NCBI GenBank assembly: GCA_008508345.1
Contig: QNGE01001737.1
Span: 54,591-118,590, forward strand
Direction: 5' to 3'
DNA length: 64,000 nucleotides
Source of the DNA: Paragonimus westermani
Taxonomy: Eukaryota; Platyhelminthes; Trematoda; Plagiorchiida; Troglotrematidae
Part shown: positions 46,301 through 59,900 of the stretch, in pieces
How the letters are laid out: each line of letters begins with the position of its first letter
Position numbering within the stretch: the first letter of the stretch is position 1
Program-made: the position numbers and the translations under genes
The notes under the pieces: generated by a model
Databases searched by the model: none
What the model was told of the DNA's origin: nothing
Seen by the model: the letters and a program-made list of their open reading frames with translations, nothing else

Positions 46301-49300
46301 ATTCGTTCCGGCTCTTTTCGTGCTAGAACCACTGCCAGTCCCATCTGTTTGATGAATCGGACGAAATCATCTGCGAAGTGTAAGCTTGAACTTGAGTATC
46401 GTAAAACACCCTCATACGTGAGAACGATCGACGAGATTCGTAACCCCAAGAAGACTGTGATCATCCAAACCAATACAGTCGCCTTTTTGATGACAAAACC
46501 ACTAATTAGTGGACTGTTCGAGCTTCGAACGTTCCGCTTCGACGAAGACCTGCAGTGTTCATTAAGGTGGTCGATACATTTGAAGTTCTCACCTGATGAC
46601 AGTGACAGCAAGGCCATGTGTTTGTAATTCGTGTGCACAAGTGCGCAAATGACTACCAACACACAAATAAAGCGGACTGATTAAACAAACCCTCGAATTC
46701 TAATGACGAGCTCTGTCTACCCTGTCTAAAGTGTGGTTCCCCTCGATTGCCGGACTTCGTGTTTGTGTTTTCTGTGGCGTGTGGCTTTTGCACCCAATAG
46801 TCACTGTCACGTGGAAATGACTAGTTGGATGTAATCTTACGTAATGCGTTCACGTGACATGCTACATACGATGACGTCACTAACCAACCTGGGTCACCCC
46901 TATCATGATTCGATGGCGCTGTGTAACTGAAAGCAATGAAACTGTTCATACACGGGGGATCATTTAAACCGGTTCTCCCATAATGTCCAAAACAAACCAA
47001 GCCCAAATGCTAAGTTGTACCGCCAATGCTCTAATCACGTGCCCACCACGTGGGGGCTTAGCGAAATGAACAAATCCGGAGGTTTATCGAGGCTTCTAAC
47101 CAACTTGCACCACTTTCAGGACGGTTATGGATTAAGGAATGATATGATTCAAACTGCCCACGACTCGTGCTGAGTCTTCAGTCTTAATCGTCAGCACTGA
47201 TCTTTGTTATGTGATTCATTTTGTTACTGTGATAGCGATGAATAAGTGCAATGGCGGGTTTAAGCTTCACGCAATTGCCAACTCTGGAAACAGCACTTCC
47301 CCCATTACCATGTGCGTTCGGTGGAATTAATAGCAAGGGTGAAAGAGTGTGTTTCAGTATGAATAGGGTGTCAGTGTCGTGCAATGCTCTCGTTATTCAC
47401 AAAAAATTGAAGAGGAAATGAATTATCATATTTGGAAGATGTCATTTGAACCGGTAGGGGTAGCACGTAGACCGAAAGGAGCCTAAAACTCCTGGCCGAG
47501 TAAGCATAACAAGGTGGTTGTGTTTGTTCTTGACCGTGACCATGAGTTTATCGACTGCAATGCATGAGGGGATGAAAACGCTCAAACCGACACTTTTGCT
47601 TACGTATATGTAGGGTGTGAATGCACATAATGTTGTGAATGAGAGATTATCTGTAGCCAGCATCGTAGATGTTCAGTTGCGCTTTGGCTCTGCGAAGGAC
47701 AGGTTAACCTTTTAGGTTCAGTTAACCTTCGGAACATTTCCTTTCTAGTAATTGCTCCGTAACGCTTGTTTTAGTTCAGCATGACGAAGAATAGACCGTA
47801 GAACTTCATGAGCGGACCACTAACACCTATCTCGAAGTTACCGTTCTCGTTCCGAACAACATGGCTGTGTGTGCTAGTGTGTGTTTGAAGACCGGGATTT
47901 TCGCACTGTGAGACCACACCCCTGAGTTGACAAGAGACAGACATCAAGTCCTAACTGGGTTGTGAACATGTTTGAACGTGCATTAGATACTGGTCATCAG
48001 CGGGTTAGACTAGAGTAATTCTGTACATCCAGCGTCAACGTACCAACTGGTAATTAACCGCAGCGTAGTGTCCACAAGATATCACGCAGCTCGCTTTTTG
48101 CCTCGTCTTGGCTGACCCAACCAAGCCGAGTCGATTCGGAACCGCCGAGTGGTTGTGCCGGAATGTTTGCTGGTTAGCTATCCTCTGTCTTACAGTAACT
48201 GGTGATTTGAATCGAACAGTTGTTGCATTGACACAACCATATTACTGATTTGCATACGGCTGATGCCCGGTTCAACCTCATGTTATGAAAAGCACAAAGT
48301 CAGCCAGACGTGTACGATGCACGAAATCATTACACAACTGCCGGCAGTTTGGCCATATATCGGCTGACTTGTGGCTTTTATAGGTCGCTTTTTTTACAGA
48401 AGTACGTGGACACATAGTGGATGATATCAGTGTTTTTACTATCCAAACATAACTAAGTGGGGCAACTGTGAGAAAACTTAAGATTGTGTGAAACATAAAT
48501 GCAAGATGATGTATTTTAGCAACATTTTAGATAGAATTTCAAGACGTAGGAAACAATGCGTTCGGCCTTCCTTTTAAAAATAAAATACCACTCCGTTACA
48601 TTCTAATCAACAAGGATTCCTACTGTTAATTTTGACAGGGTTAAAATCTCGACTCATCAACGTGAAAGATTCGTCGGTTTTTATGCAGTTCTGTCGTGGA
48701 AATGTCTCATAGACTGTATATGGTGTCCGGGTCAGTGTTACATGCACCCCACTTCAAACACTTGATACTTGTTCTAAAACAAAATTATAGGTTACGAAAA
48801 TTAGATACATGTATCAAGACACCATTTAGCTGCAAAATGAAGGCCTCACCAACTAACCGACCGGCTTGTGGCCAAAGATGTCTTTTAAGCAGGCTGGTAC
48901 AAGGAGCCAAGCGTAAAGCGTCGTTGATTCCGTTACCGGTTCAGAAGAGAACGCAACTCAAGTCTACAAGGAACCCCAGTTCTATTTTTGTACGGTGATT
49001 TAGTTCAGTTCAAGTTGTTTCTGAGAGATCTATTGCCATCAGAGCCATCCGAACGATTATATTTTCATTGCTATTGATACCATTATTCTAGCGTTTAGTC
49101 CGCATGGCTTGGCGTTGCTCTCATTCCAATCTTTGCTTCGTAGCCACTTTATTCATTAGGAAGATTCCCGAAGGCCTATGACCAGGTGGATGTGACAAGT
49201 GAAGGAGCAGCTACTGCGCTCTTTTGAAAAACATTTTATGTGTCTTTTTCAATCAGTGTGCACCTAGTATTCTATTCGAGACAGAGCGGACTAGCTCACA

Positions 49301-51600
49301 TTAATTCGTTTCGAAAGTCTCCCATTTCTCTAATCAAGTTGTTCTGAAACACGATCGTGGTTGATTGAAAACTACCTCTTATATATACGGTATTTGTCAA
49401 TCTCACATCCACTTACCGCACATCTCTACTGACCGTTCCCTTGTTCTGTAATCTGTATTCGATGTAGCATGCTTGTCGTCGGAATAAATAAGTACCGTTT
49501 ACTGTACTGATGAATCCGGAAGCATGTAATTCATGGCAAACAATCATATTCAGTGTTCAGTATCAACTGTACGTTACTCACTAAGTCATCTGATGAAAAA
49601 ACATTGACAAATTTTACTGAACACTGCTAGCGCTCAGTACCAATTTTGACCATTTTTACCATATTTACTATCTTACAGTACCTTTGTACAGGTAGTAAAA
49701 AATCATCTTTGTCAAACATTCTGTGTCGTGTTTCTTAGTAGTTTTAAAAACTGTGAAGTTCTAACTTAAAACGTAAAAGAGATTGTGTATAGCAAAAATA
49801 GGAATGGCTCTATAACGAATTCACATGATGTTATTTTTGGTGGGAACCGAAATGTTACCGATGAATCAGCATTCTTATCATACAAGGATTACGTGAAATA
49901 CTTAGAAATATGGACACATCTACACTTTTGTACAAAAGTGTATATTATTTCCTGTGAGGTTGATTATTCATCCTAGCCAGAGACAATAACCAAGTTAGGG
50001 AGGAACGAAAAAAAGTGGTCACAAATATTCATCCAAACCGTCGAATGCGTTTGATTGTTATGTCCGATAGGATTGACCACAGACGAGGTTGTTGATCGCT
50101 CAGCTAACAGTCATGTTTGTGATATATCCTAAAACTGCTTCATTCAAGCTGTGGATAATCCATTGCATTTGGTTCTAACTGATGTTTGTTTGCAGACTTT
50201 GTTATAGACGGTCGATTCAACTCTAAGGTGAGAACCAAAATCGAGCTCCGTTCTTTTCAGAGTGCCCGACTTCACATGTAAGAGATGGATGTGCTGACCA
50301 CAACTTCGTCAATCTCACATCCTAGGCAAGAGTAGTATTTATATTGCTCGATCTCCTTGAGTGAAGGTAAGGCATCGATTAAGTTTGACCACTCTTAACA
50401 AATATCTCCACGATTAGAACTTAATAACCAAGTTGAACTCGACAATTTAAATACTTCCTGTTCACATTGCTTTTCGACTGCTGATGATTTTTGTTATCCT
50501 TCCTATCCGTCAGTTTGCTTCCTCCTCTTCCTCTAGTGACTTCAGTAAACAGACAATAAGGCACATGGCCAAGCAGCGTTGGGATTCTTCTGTGGGGAAG
50601 TTGGAACTTTCCGAAACACACGTCAGCACGCAAACACATCAATGATCCAACGTTAAAAAGTGTGCTCTTGGTCTGCTTCCATTAAAAAGGTGAGTGACAT
50701 CCAAGTCCTATCACATGTTTAAATGTCTATTTTCCTCTCTTATTACAGCTGCTTCTAAAAGATGTGTCTGATCTTCCCTACAGAAAGTCTCGTACCGTCA
50801 GTGTTTGTTTTCAGTATTCTCAGCCTTACTAGACAAGTGATTCATAAGGAGCCGATTTCGGAATCTGAGGCTTGATTACGTCTACAAACACAGACTTGAA
50901 GCAACACCACCGGTTGGTGCCTAGAGGACATAGTATTCACGATTTTCTGGGGTGCTTGGTATTCTATGAGTTATCAGCTTGCAGAATACAACCGCTTCCA
51001 AAAGACCTCAGTTATCCTAGTGTTTTGATTCACCATTCAACTTTATTGTGGCATAATACATTCAATAAATATACCTACTCCTATCTTACAGTCAAATGTA
51101 CACTCAGATGGCAATGAAATGGCAGATGAGCTATCGCTGTGTATTTATCATTCGCTTAATTTTTACCCTTAGTGTGAAAAAACCCAATTGGGTGTTTGAG
51201 TCAGTTTGTTCGGGAGACCCATGACCATCAGGGTTCTTTTGTGTTTGAGGTTTTTCGAGTTTCTCTTCCTCTTTTAAAACAATTCCAGTTGCTTTAAACT
51301 GGTTTTTCTAGGTCTGAGAAAAGGCCTTGTGATGGTTTACTACACTAGGTAATTAATTGACTTAAAAATAACCGTAAATTTTACGGAAGTATATGACTAC
51401 ACTCTTTCAGAGATTTGTTTTCTGCGGCCTCCATTAACTTAGGAAGGACACAGTCACTGTTCCAAAGGATAACTATGAAGCGCAAGAGGCAACTAGTCCG
51501 TGTCTTTTCCCACAACCGTCATAGTCTTGAGACAAGACTAAGAAAAGAATTTGAAATACGTACCAAGATCGTCCTCACCAGGCCACCTCAAACACAATAG
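43355..51600 (+). CDS. unrecognised multi-exon gene
   Basis: Provisional chain of five exons: 43355-43419, 44312-44350, 45823-45982, 48830-48994 and 51411-51600 (TAG). Every junction keeps the frame (carried bases 1, 1, 2, 2). The best signals are the 39-nt exon at 44312 (ctttcag, then cagtg|gtaagt) and the last acceptor (actctttcag). Content: TDDRKPLSAHNLYSYDREG, then MLSPTSGSYSSSG, then KMVKLPTAIVKRSLVLTDAH and LLNYLCTLETKVRLALNNY, then a Lys/Arg-rich region (KRKASLIPLPVQKRTQLKS), then a basic C-terminus (RITMKRKRQLVRVF). It looks like a basic, possibly nuclear protein. Donors at 45983 and 48995 are weak. An alternative donor at about 45938 and an exon at about 50749 are possible. A 64-nt open exon at 41137-41200 may lie upstream. 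Confidence 0.45.
44312..44350 (+). CDS. 39-nt microexon
   Basis: Bounded by a textbook acceptor (gatctgctttcag) and donor (gtaagt). It carries 2+36+1 bases, adds MLSPTSGSYSSS plus split codons, and keeps the frame between 43419 and 45823. Confidence 0.55.
45983..48829. other. intronic or intergenic, no supported feature
   Basis: Open frames of 114 (plus) and 148 (minus) codons overlap at 46216-46662. Neither has a family motif that I can defend. The rest has no recognised feature. Confidence 0.35.
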
Positions 51601-51936
51601 GGACTCTTCAAGGATGTTTTCTATCCTTCTTGAATGTTGAAGCAGTCAGATATGGTATCGGCAATTAAACAGCTGCTGTAGCTGGGCAGAAGCCCACAAT
51701 TAAGTCAATTGGGGTTAAATCGATAAACCCTTATTCTCATTGTTTATTAAAAATCTAGCCTTATGGCAATCCTGTCATCAGTGTATTAACCCGCTACCCG
51801 TACGGACAATGTAAGCTGTACGGTGTTCGTCACAAATTATAGACCTCCACTTGGAACCTGACCAGTAGACAGTATTAGAGTTGGTCGTCTTGTTTAGCGG
51901 ACAGCCATTCCAATCACAATTTTTACCCGTAAAGGT

Positions 51937-52237
51937 ATGCATTGTTCAATCCTAGCTAATACCCACCCGAGCCTCAGTAAGACAGTTCGGTTTGGACAAC
52001 CAAGTTGCTCGACATTCGGCAGGTGTTCCAGGTCAATACCGTGTGTTCGTCTCAAGGTAAGTGTACGGAACCGTTGGTTCAAGCCACTCACACCCACATC
52101 CAGCCGAATCCGCGCACGCACATTATGGTGCGTGTAAATCAAAGCTGACTACCTGGCTTTGTTTGTAGGTGCGGGACTGCCGGAGTGCAGAAGCCCTCAA
52201 CAGCCAGATTGGCTCACTGCATACCCACTTCATAATG
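51937..52237 (+). CDS. possible exon pair
   Basis: An open segment ends in the strong donor ctcaag|gtaagt at 52056. After 112 bases the acceptor tttgtttgtag precedes a 69-nt open exon (52169-52237) ending in ataatg|gtgagt. Both are phase 0. No protein family is recognised, and an 82-codon minus frame overlaps the first segment. Confidence 0.2.
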
Positions 52238-54530
52238 GTGAGTAGGGTTTGCCTCTCCGATTAGCCACTTTGGCTACGAACATACCACGGTAAATTTCCA
52301 TATCCCCCTCAAATACGCCAGTAAAGTAAGCCATTGTTGAGAAGCTTGCATTATCAAAAGATAAACATGGCCCAGTTCGTGATTGCAAGTAAGTTCGCAC
52401 GATAAGTTTATTACGTTCCGTATTTACTACTGTAATTTACTCTTACAGTCGTGATTATGGAAAGTTTCTTTCAGTGGTGGCTCCTCTTCACTTGCCTCCT
52501 CTTTCAGATTCCTCTTCTGTGGATTGTGAATGAGCCAGCATTTTGACACCCAATATCATGATTCATCCATTTGTTTAATATGTAACGGGGGCTTGGCAGT
52601 CCGATTCCCCACTCGGTGAGGTACGCACCTGTAGCCAACTACTGAGACAGTGACTCAGTCCACCTATCGTAGCGACGACAACACACGATTTACATAGAAG
52701 AGCATACCTAATTCATGTGTTACCCCGTTGTTCAACTAAAGCTCGAAGGAAGATGAAACGACATCAGACGATTTTATGCTAAAAGCGCACCTTTGCTTGT
52801 CAAACTACAGTTGAAATGGCTGTCTTCAAAGGACGAAGCGAGCAGCACCGGTGCTAGAGCGATGTTAGTGCATTATCACTGGGATACATCGAAATACACT
52901 TCAACTGACCGGTGGCCCAAATAAAATGTTACCATTCCAGAACGGGAGACGAATCTCCGCGTTTACTGGGCAGACGCAGCAGCATGCGAAACAAAGAACC
53001 TCGGGGCTTATGAAGTGTCTTGTCCTGATCTGGTTGGCCAGAACGTCCCGAGGGCCGGATGGTGAGACCGGTCTGCACCACCGTAGCCGTCTTGCCACAG
53101 TAACTAAAATCTAATTGCCGCCTAGGCTAGGCTCTTGCACTTGCGGTAGTAATGTTCGAATGTCAACTGTATCACTGTGGTTAAACAAGTGACCACTACA
53201 CCTCAAAATCACAGATCCGAACAGAAGGACTTGGTATCAAACCTTGTCTTTGAGCATGCCCATTTGTTTAGTGCATCCCTGCACGCGTACAAATTTTGTT
53301 CACACGATGCGACGAGTTAGTTAAATCATTTATACCGTTCCCGGGCCGTATAAGGAGACAGACAATTCTTTGATCCTTTTAACCTGATGACCCAATTTGT
53401 GACTGCATAACACAACCAGACAGAACGTTAACCATAACAATGTTTTTGGTCTTAAATTGAAAGATTTATCATGTAATAAGGCAATGTAGTTGCACGAGCC
53501 AAGAAGCTGAATTAGGAGATTTAGAGCAATCGCCTCAAAATGGACAGCCATAATGTACGACCAGACGCAGCCGTTAATTTACATTCTTTAATTAGAGAAC
53601 AGCAAAGCAAACTCGTCGAAGGATTACGAACCCAAATGCATAATTTTTCATTAACTTAATAATCACAATTAATACAAGGCACCTGCCCAACAGATTAAGT
53701 TATACAAGTCTACGAAACTGATTTGTGTTGTAACGTAGGAAGGATGCTCTCGACGATTAGTAGTTAGGGTTAGAAAATCTTGCCACTGAACGTTTGGTTG
53801 CTTTCCCAGCTGTTAGACTGTTAACGTCTCACTACTGAACGAGTTAACATTTTCAGTTTGGGGGAAGTTGAGCATGTAGGTTCGAGCAACCGGAACGCTC
53901 AAGTTCCTACGCACGTTCGCATCCTGGACTTGCTAAGTCCGACGAACGACCGAACACCCAGGCCATCATTCCGAGCTGTCAACTCTATCACCAGTCTCAA
54001 CAACCACAATGTTTTCATCTCCTAGCGCTCACCGGGCTGTGCTGGTGCTTTCATGTACACTGCACCTCATCTATGAGCAATGACCAGAACGCCGTCAATT
54101 TGTGTGGCTGTTAGCTACAGCTTTAAGTTCATTCTGTGGAAAAATGCAATTCATGGGTGCTGCTGAACTGATCACGCCCGCCTCACAGTGATCAACCGGC
54201 AGGGATGATAGTAATTTTCTAGAGTGTTAACACCGGTCATTCTCTTTGTTACTTGGAGTACTGCTTAAAGTTAATTCTTGTTTATCAGTGAATGCTACAC
54301 AGTCCGTATCTAGCCAATGGCTACGAGATTCAACAGTCCCAGATGCGATCAATGAGCCGTGGGAGGTGATAGGATTTTATTGTGTTGCGGATGGATTTCA
54401 AAACCGGTCTGATTTTCTCAGAAGGTCTAAAGCGGTTGTGGGACAATTTTACGTGCTGCTAAGTTTATCCGTGCGCTTTCAATACATGCTCCAAAAATTA
54501 GACTGAGAAAGAATAAGATTCAGTACTCAC
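52238..54530. other. no supported feature
   Basis: About 2.3 kb. Minus-strand open frames at 52901-53098 and 53330-53551 have no splice context that fits the exon at 54531. Confidence 0.35.
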
Positions 54531-54669
54531 CAATTTCCAAGTTAGTGTAACTATTCCACAGACGATTTGTAGCATGCAATCCACCGAGTTCAGCGACCGT
54601 AAGTTTGTCTACACTGCTTTTACAGGCTCTCGTGTTTGAGAGGTGAGCTCTGTTTTGTCGCCGTTTCAT
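54531..54669 (-). CDS. candidate first exon of an unrecognised gene
   Basis: ATG in a gtccgccATGa context, open for 46 codons plus one base, ending at a strong donor (gaaattg|gtgagt). It starts MKRRQNRAHLSNTRACKSS and contains LTVAELGGLHATNRLWNSY, which looks like real protein. The sequence upstream is GC-rich. Downstream exons needing two carried bases were not found in the window. The family is not recognised. Confidence 0.4.
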
Positions 54670-54980
54670 GGCGGACCCAGGACACCGGGGGCAGAGTACG
54701 CTAAGCTCTTCCGCGTTGAATGACCAATCAATGCCAAGCGCAGGACAGAGGTGAAAAGTTTAGGAGAAGGGGTGATGGTCTTTCGTCTGCTTCTCTGTAC
54801 CATTCTGTAAGGTTGGCCGATAAACTCAACTTAGAATGTATGTAGACATGCGCGTCTGTCACAGAATGCGGGGGCGGACAGTGATCGTCGGACGGTCGCG
54901 GTACGCCACGTGGCCTTGTGATAGGCGGCATCCAGTCTATGCCATAGTTGGAGGAGTTAGTGGTCAACGCAAAAAGGTGC
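54670..54980 (-). promoter_or_regulatory. GC/CpG-rich stretch upstream of candidate first exon
   Basis: Markedly richer in G, C and CpG than its surroundings, directly upstream of the ATG at 54669. It is a plausible promoter/5' UTR. No specific core element was identified. Confidence 0.35.
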
Positions 54981-55159
54981 ACCAGGGCGCGAGAAGAGGA
55001 AAATAGACAACATTGGTTTCGCTGCTAAGAGATTAGATTAAACGATTACGAAAACAGTAGGTTTGAAAGCCAAACGACTTTAGCTTTTGTACCATGCTGC
55101 AACGTAGAAGAATTCGAATGCCTTAGGACCTGTACTGATCCTGTGTGATGAACTTAGAT

Positions 55160-55400
55160 CTTGCAAATTGGACGTGGCTCGTACACTTTCGCGGCTAAAA
55201 TTTCTAATCGATCCCTTTCGCAAAGAACTACTGGACCAGAGTTTTGCTCATATGAAAAGTCATCGGTAGTAGATAACCTTGTCACAGCAGGGGTTAAAAC
55301 TCTGAGCATGTTTCATGAAATGACCATGCTGACCTCACGTTAGGCAAGACTGAATATCAATATCTGAATGCTTAACCACATTTACTTACAGTCACTGAAT
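55160..55400 (-). repeat. tRNA-derived SINE, strongly diverged copy
   Basis: Retains the block order of the 26140 SINE: aaagtcatcggtagtagata, cacagcaggggttaaaactc, and gacctcacgttaggcaagac near the 5' end of the sense strand. Confidence 0.6.
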
Positions 55401-55953
55401 AGTAACCGCGTTATAGATTTAGCTGTCTACGGTGTTCTGCATGAACCAATACAGAGCTCAAGTAAGTCACATCGAGTAATTACTTGGTCTTACCCTAGAT
55501 GAAAAGTACACGATTTGATTAGACGCAGCAGCAACTTAAACCTCGTCCATCTTATCACACACATTAACGATTTCGTCCGAGATATGACAGCAACTTTATC
55601 CGTACGCCTGTAGCCGACATTGTTTTATGAAGTGGCTAATCGTGCTGGTTAACCAATTCACGCAAGTCAGCCAGTCAAACAGATGGTGCGGAACACAAAC
55701 TTGCGATGACCTTGTTTACTTAGTTCGCTATTCTAGTTCATTTAGCCGTGTTTCATTATCGGTGACATTGAGAAACCTGCGTACGAAGCCAAGTGAAGTG
55801 TGGTTTACTGTGACTGGTAGACGAAGTTTCAAATCCAAATGTCCCTCAATTGAGTCGAAAAAGGACACGTATTTATAAATCAAGAAGAGACGATTGTGAA
55901 CAAAATTAAGTTAGACAAATAGTGGGCGAACATTTCTGGGGACATTTGAGGAG

Positions 55954-56050
55954 TAAGATATCCGCACCAAACTTAGTACGAATGAAGTTGATCAGTTTGG
56001 GCGTCGTGTTTAACACGTTATTGATAAACCGATTGGGAATAACACAACAT
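55954..56050 (+). repeat. copy of the 128-bp insertion family
   Basis: gtaagatatccgcaccaaac, then tagtacgaatgaagttga, cagtttgggcgtcgtg and gattgggaataacacaaca follow 34625-34720 closely. The second hairpin arm is not present in the same form. Confidence 0.8.
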
Positions 56051-56824
56051 AGGCTTGAGGATATCGCTACTGTCAGGTAAACGCTAATAAGGATGGCATG
56101 TGAATTTGGGTGAAGGAAACGACAAAAACAATCGGACAACCATTTGTTCACTGGAAATGGGAATGTAAAAAATGGGCCAAGTACCCATTTAAAGGAGATT
56201 GTACAGAAAGAACATACACACTAGACAAGAAGGGTGGGACCGCGGACACTGAAAAAGTCCACTTATGTGGACTTACCAATGTATACCAAGACCAACTGAA
56301 TGTGGTGTCTTGACACTGGTTGGAAATCTGTACCATCTGAACAAGAATAGTTGAGCACACAAACTATGGTTTTACTAGGAAGACAGCTACCTCCTAACAA
56401 CCTAAAGAATTCAGTTTATAATCTCTGGAAGATGGTCAACACATTTGCTGAGTAATAGCAAATCAAAGTACACTCGATCTTTTCTCTCTTGGAACCGCGT
56501 GGCCCCACACACAGTCACTAAAAGAGGAAACTTTCTTTAGATACAAAAACTTCGTGATCTCACAAAGAGGGAAGTATTGAGAGAACAAACATTTTGAAGA
56601 ACACAGCGGGACGTATGGATGATGCGTGGCCGAGCATGGAAGCAACTTGTATTTAGTTAATCAAATAAGATCTGAAACTTCTGACCGTCTGGTAGGTTCT
56701 AATCTCGCGGTTATCAATTGGAGATAACAGATAGCAAATGAGCCGTATTGCAAGACGATCGAACAACATGATCCCTATCCACAAGCGAAGTTGGCCGTGG
56801 GCGTAGATTCCGTCTTGTCTAATG

Positions 56825-56925
56825 GGAGGTCAGTGGCGCATCGGTCAACAAGGTTGCGTCATGAAAGCATGACCGGAGTTCTAATCCCGGCCATGGCAAG
56901 GAAATGCACTACTGACAAAACCTGT
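56825..56925 (+). repeat. tRNA-derived SINE, partial copy
   Basis: Sense copy: gaggtcagtggcgcatcggt (A-box region), accggagttctaatccc (B-box) and ccatggcaaggaaatgcac. The 3' body is largely lost. Confidence 0.7.
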
Positions 56926-59900
56926 TAATCAGCCATACCATCGAAGTAGAAGTTTCTATGTCCCTTCACTACTGGCGTTACTGCCTGGGTGTTTTCGAAC
57001 CAATTCACACAATTTTCGGTGGTTTTCGGAGACCAGGTGGGACGCCATCACCCAGAGGCGAACCAGTAACTAATTCAGGACAAAAATAACTCAACAATGA
57101 AAGGTTTATGAACCCCTGACAAACAGTATACAGTCCACCACATAACTATAGGACTGTAAGACTGTTTCACTAACGACTAAAATGATTAACTCTCGTGCAT
57201 AAACACTAAAGGCCAGTACAAATGACATCGTCAGAAAATCGGTCTGTGTAAAGAAGCTGTAAAGGAGTACTTGAGGTGAGGAAGGGAAATGGCCATAACA
57301 GACTTATTCTGTCATCCCCGGCTGTTACTGTTCTGTCAGGATGTTGTACCAACCAACAGTTAAGTGATCAGACAGACCTCAGGCATTTTTACATTCAGCT
57401 GTGTGACACGGCTCATCCGACATATATTTGTTGACATTCTAAGCGTAAAACTAGAAGAAGGTGACTAAATGCGAGATGATTAGCATAACGTTTTCCGTCT
57501 GTTTTTTTCAAGCAGACCCACAAGATGATCTGATCACTTTGAAACTGTTGAGAGATTTGAAGTACCCGTGTGTTACGAAAGGGTACGAAAAGATTACCAA
57601 AGTTTCACAATTTTATCATTGCGCAGTTTGAAACAAACCATAAAACCATTGTGTAGGCGAATCAGAACGAATAGTCAACAGTCTTATCAAAGTGAAGTGA
57701 AACACTATTAGTACGATTGACTTCGAATGCAACGATAATTGTTTTGTGACAAAAACTGACATTCAAATCCCCGCAAACATGATGTCAAAGAGCTAAAAGA
57801 AAACGAAGTAGTTTTGGGATGAAATCACAAACAGTTAATTAAAACCATTTCGCCCAGTCAACAACAGATATGGGCTAGAAGTTAGACCACTGGCTCATCA
57901 CGGATAAATTACATAAATAAGTGGTGAGAACAAATTAGGTGGACTAGTCTGACGAACGGAACTATGGCTGAGATGACCTTCACTGGGAAAAAGCGTGCCT
58001 AAGTCACCGATCTAACAGTAGACTTTTAGTTGTCGTATAGGCAACATATTCCGGATTTGCAGTGAGTAAAATGATCATATTAGGACAGTGAGAAACCTTT
58101 TGTCTCGCTTTATTCACTCGGGTTGATAAAGAGCTGTCAATTCTCAGTAAGTCAGCCGTAAACCTTATAATCGTACATCAGAAGAGGGCGGTCAACTGTT
58201 CTGGAGAGTGACTTCGGGCTTACGAAAAAAGAAATGATATCGAGTGGTTATCTAAGCATACACAGGTGTCGTAATACACTGTTCGAATGCCGAATTAAAA
58301 GTTGCTCCCGGGCTTGTTTTAACGTGCTACAGCCACTTGTCAGAAGTATACATGATCAGTGAGTAAAACCTGTTGAACCAAATTGGCAAGAACACGTTCT
58401 AATAAATACTCACTCGCAGCTTTCCGGTGACATACAGATATCAAGGTCGCTTGTCACACTTATGTGAATGATTTATCTTCGAATAAAATTCTTTCCGCAG
58501 TTGTCTACCTTTGCACATAAAGCACATCCGGTTGTGTGTAGTATAGTGCATATATTTGAAAACTGAAAGACAGGTCTCAATGACAGGAAGACGAGAGAAC
58601 AGAAACGATCATTGAAACAGTGTGTATGCACTATGGGAGACGACACTAAGGCGAACGACAATGCACTGCTGTCTAGTGTATGCGGATACACGTCAGCTAC
58701 ATAAGTGAGTGTACTTGTTTGTTGTTCTCTGTTGTTGTCCTATGCTTGCGAGGGATTTCGTTCAGTACACAACTTCGAAGGCCAAGCGCCTCTGGCGGGC
58801 ACAACAACTGGTCTCGTGATGTACGTGAGGATGGACATACCCTAGCTCCAGCCGTTCGAAGCTGAAGACATCCGGGCGTTCCTGGGAGTCTTTTGCGGTT
58901 ACAGTAATATTACGATTTGATCGTTTTGTGGAAATAAAAGTGACAGTCAACGACTTGTCAGTGAAGCGTATATTGTTACATTACGGATTGGTCGTCCGGT
59001 TTTCTCACTGTTCCAGAAATCGATGGTTTCACAAAAAAAGGAAATCTTTTTCGATATTATCATTGTCGACCTACTTTGTTCAATGCTGTGGACACAGCCA
59101 TGAAAATGCACTGTAACAGACCATAGACAGCACCGTACTTAGCTACACATTGTTTGTTGGCGACGAAGAATATCACATTCAGTATTATCAAGCTGAGTAC
59201 GTTGCTCATCTGAAATCGAAGACAGATTGATCAAATCTTCATGTCTGTTGTTAACGGCAGGTTTGCGAAGTGGACCAACATCTTACTTGACTGTTTTATG
59301 TCAGCCAGTTGACGTTTGCACTATTAGCACAGATGAAGGCTAAAGATTACTCGTTTATAAGTAGGGCCATTGAGCTTTCTCATGTTTTGTTGAACTAAAA
59401 CTGCAGCTCGCAAAGAACTCAGTGTTTTCATCTGGTATAAGCCGCCAGAAATTGGACGTGATCGAAAAAGTCCAAATATCATAATTATGACGATTGTGCA
59501 ACTGTTTTTATCACTAGTATGTTTGAAAAATTTGCTCCTGTACAGCAATGAAGGTGGTAGCTTTTCACTGTTTCTGTTAATTACATCATGGGAACTACCG
59601 CTAGATACGCGCTTCCTACCTGAACATCTTTCAACGTATTGCTCAGCCTTCTCAGCTGGGGAACACTCGTAGTAGGAAACTGCTGTAAACCCTCGAAAAA
59701 ATACGCTGGCTCGTACATGGTATGGCAATCTGCCGGATAAAAATTGTGTCCTCGTCCTCGTAATAATTAACACGGGAAATCTTGGTCCCGAGAATAACGT
59801 GACTGTCCCCGTTAATTGGTCCCAAACTAAACCAAAAGATGGGTGCAAAGAGTAACTTTGTTCCACTCCAGAAACTTGTGCAACAGGGATAAAATTACAG

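Noticed and set aside
46216..46662. Overlapping long open frames on both strands, one with FADD resembling an RT box
   Set aside because: No other RT motifs occur in order around FADDFVRF, so a reverse transcriptase call is not supported.
49145..49200. FPKAYDQVDVTSEG resembling the first motif of a non-LTR RT
   Set aside because: Only one short motif with no neighbouring RT blocks.
50421..50642. 73-codon minus-strand frame (MCLRADVCFGKF...) as an exon of the gene starting at 54669
   Set aside because: An acceptor-like site exists near 50687, but the phase does not fit the exon at 54531 and no other support was found.
56110..56313. 67-codon plus-strand frame with Lys/Trp/Cys-rich content
   Set aside because: Looks protein-like, but has no signal peptide, splice bounds or known family.
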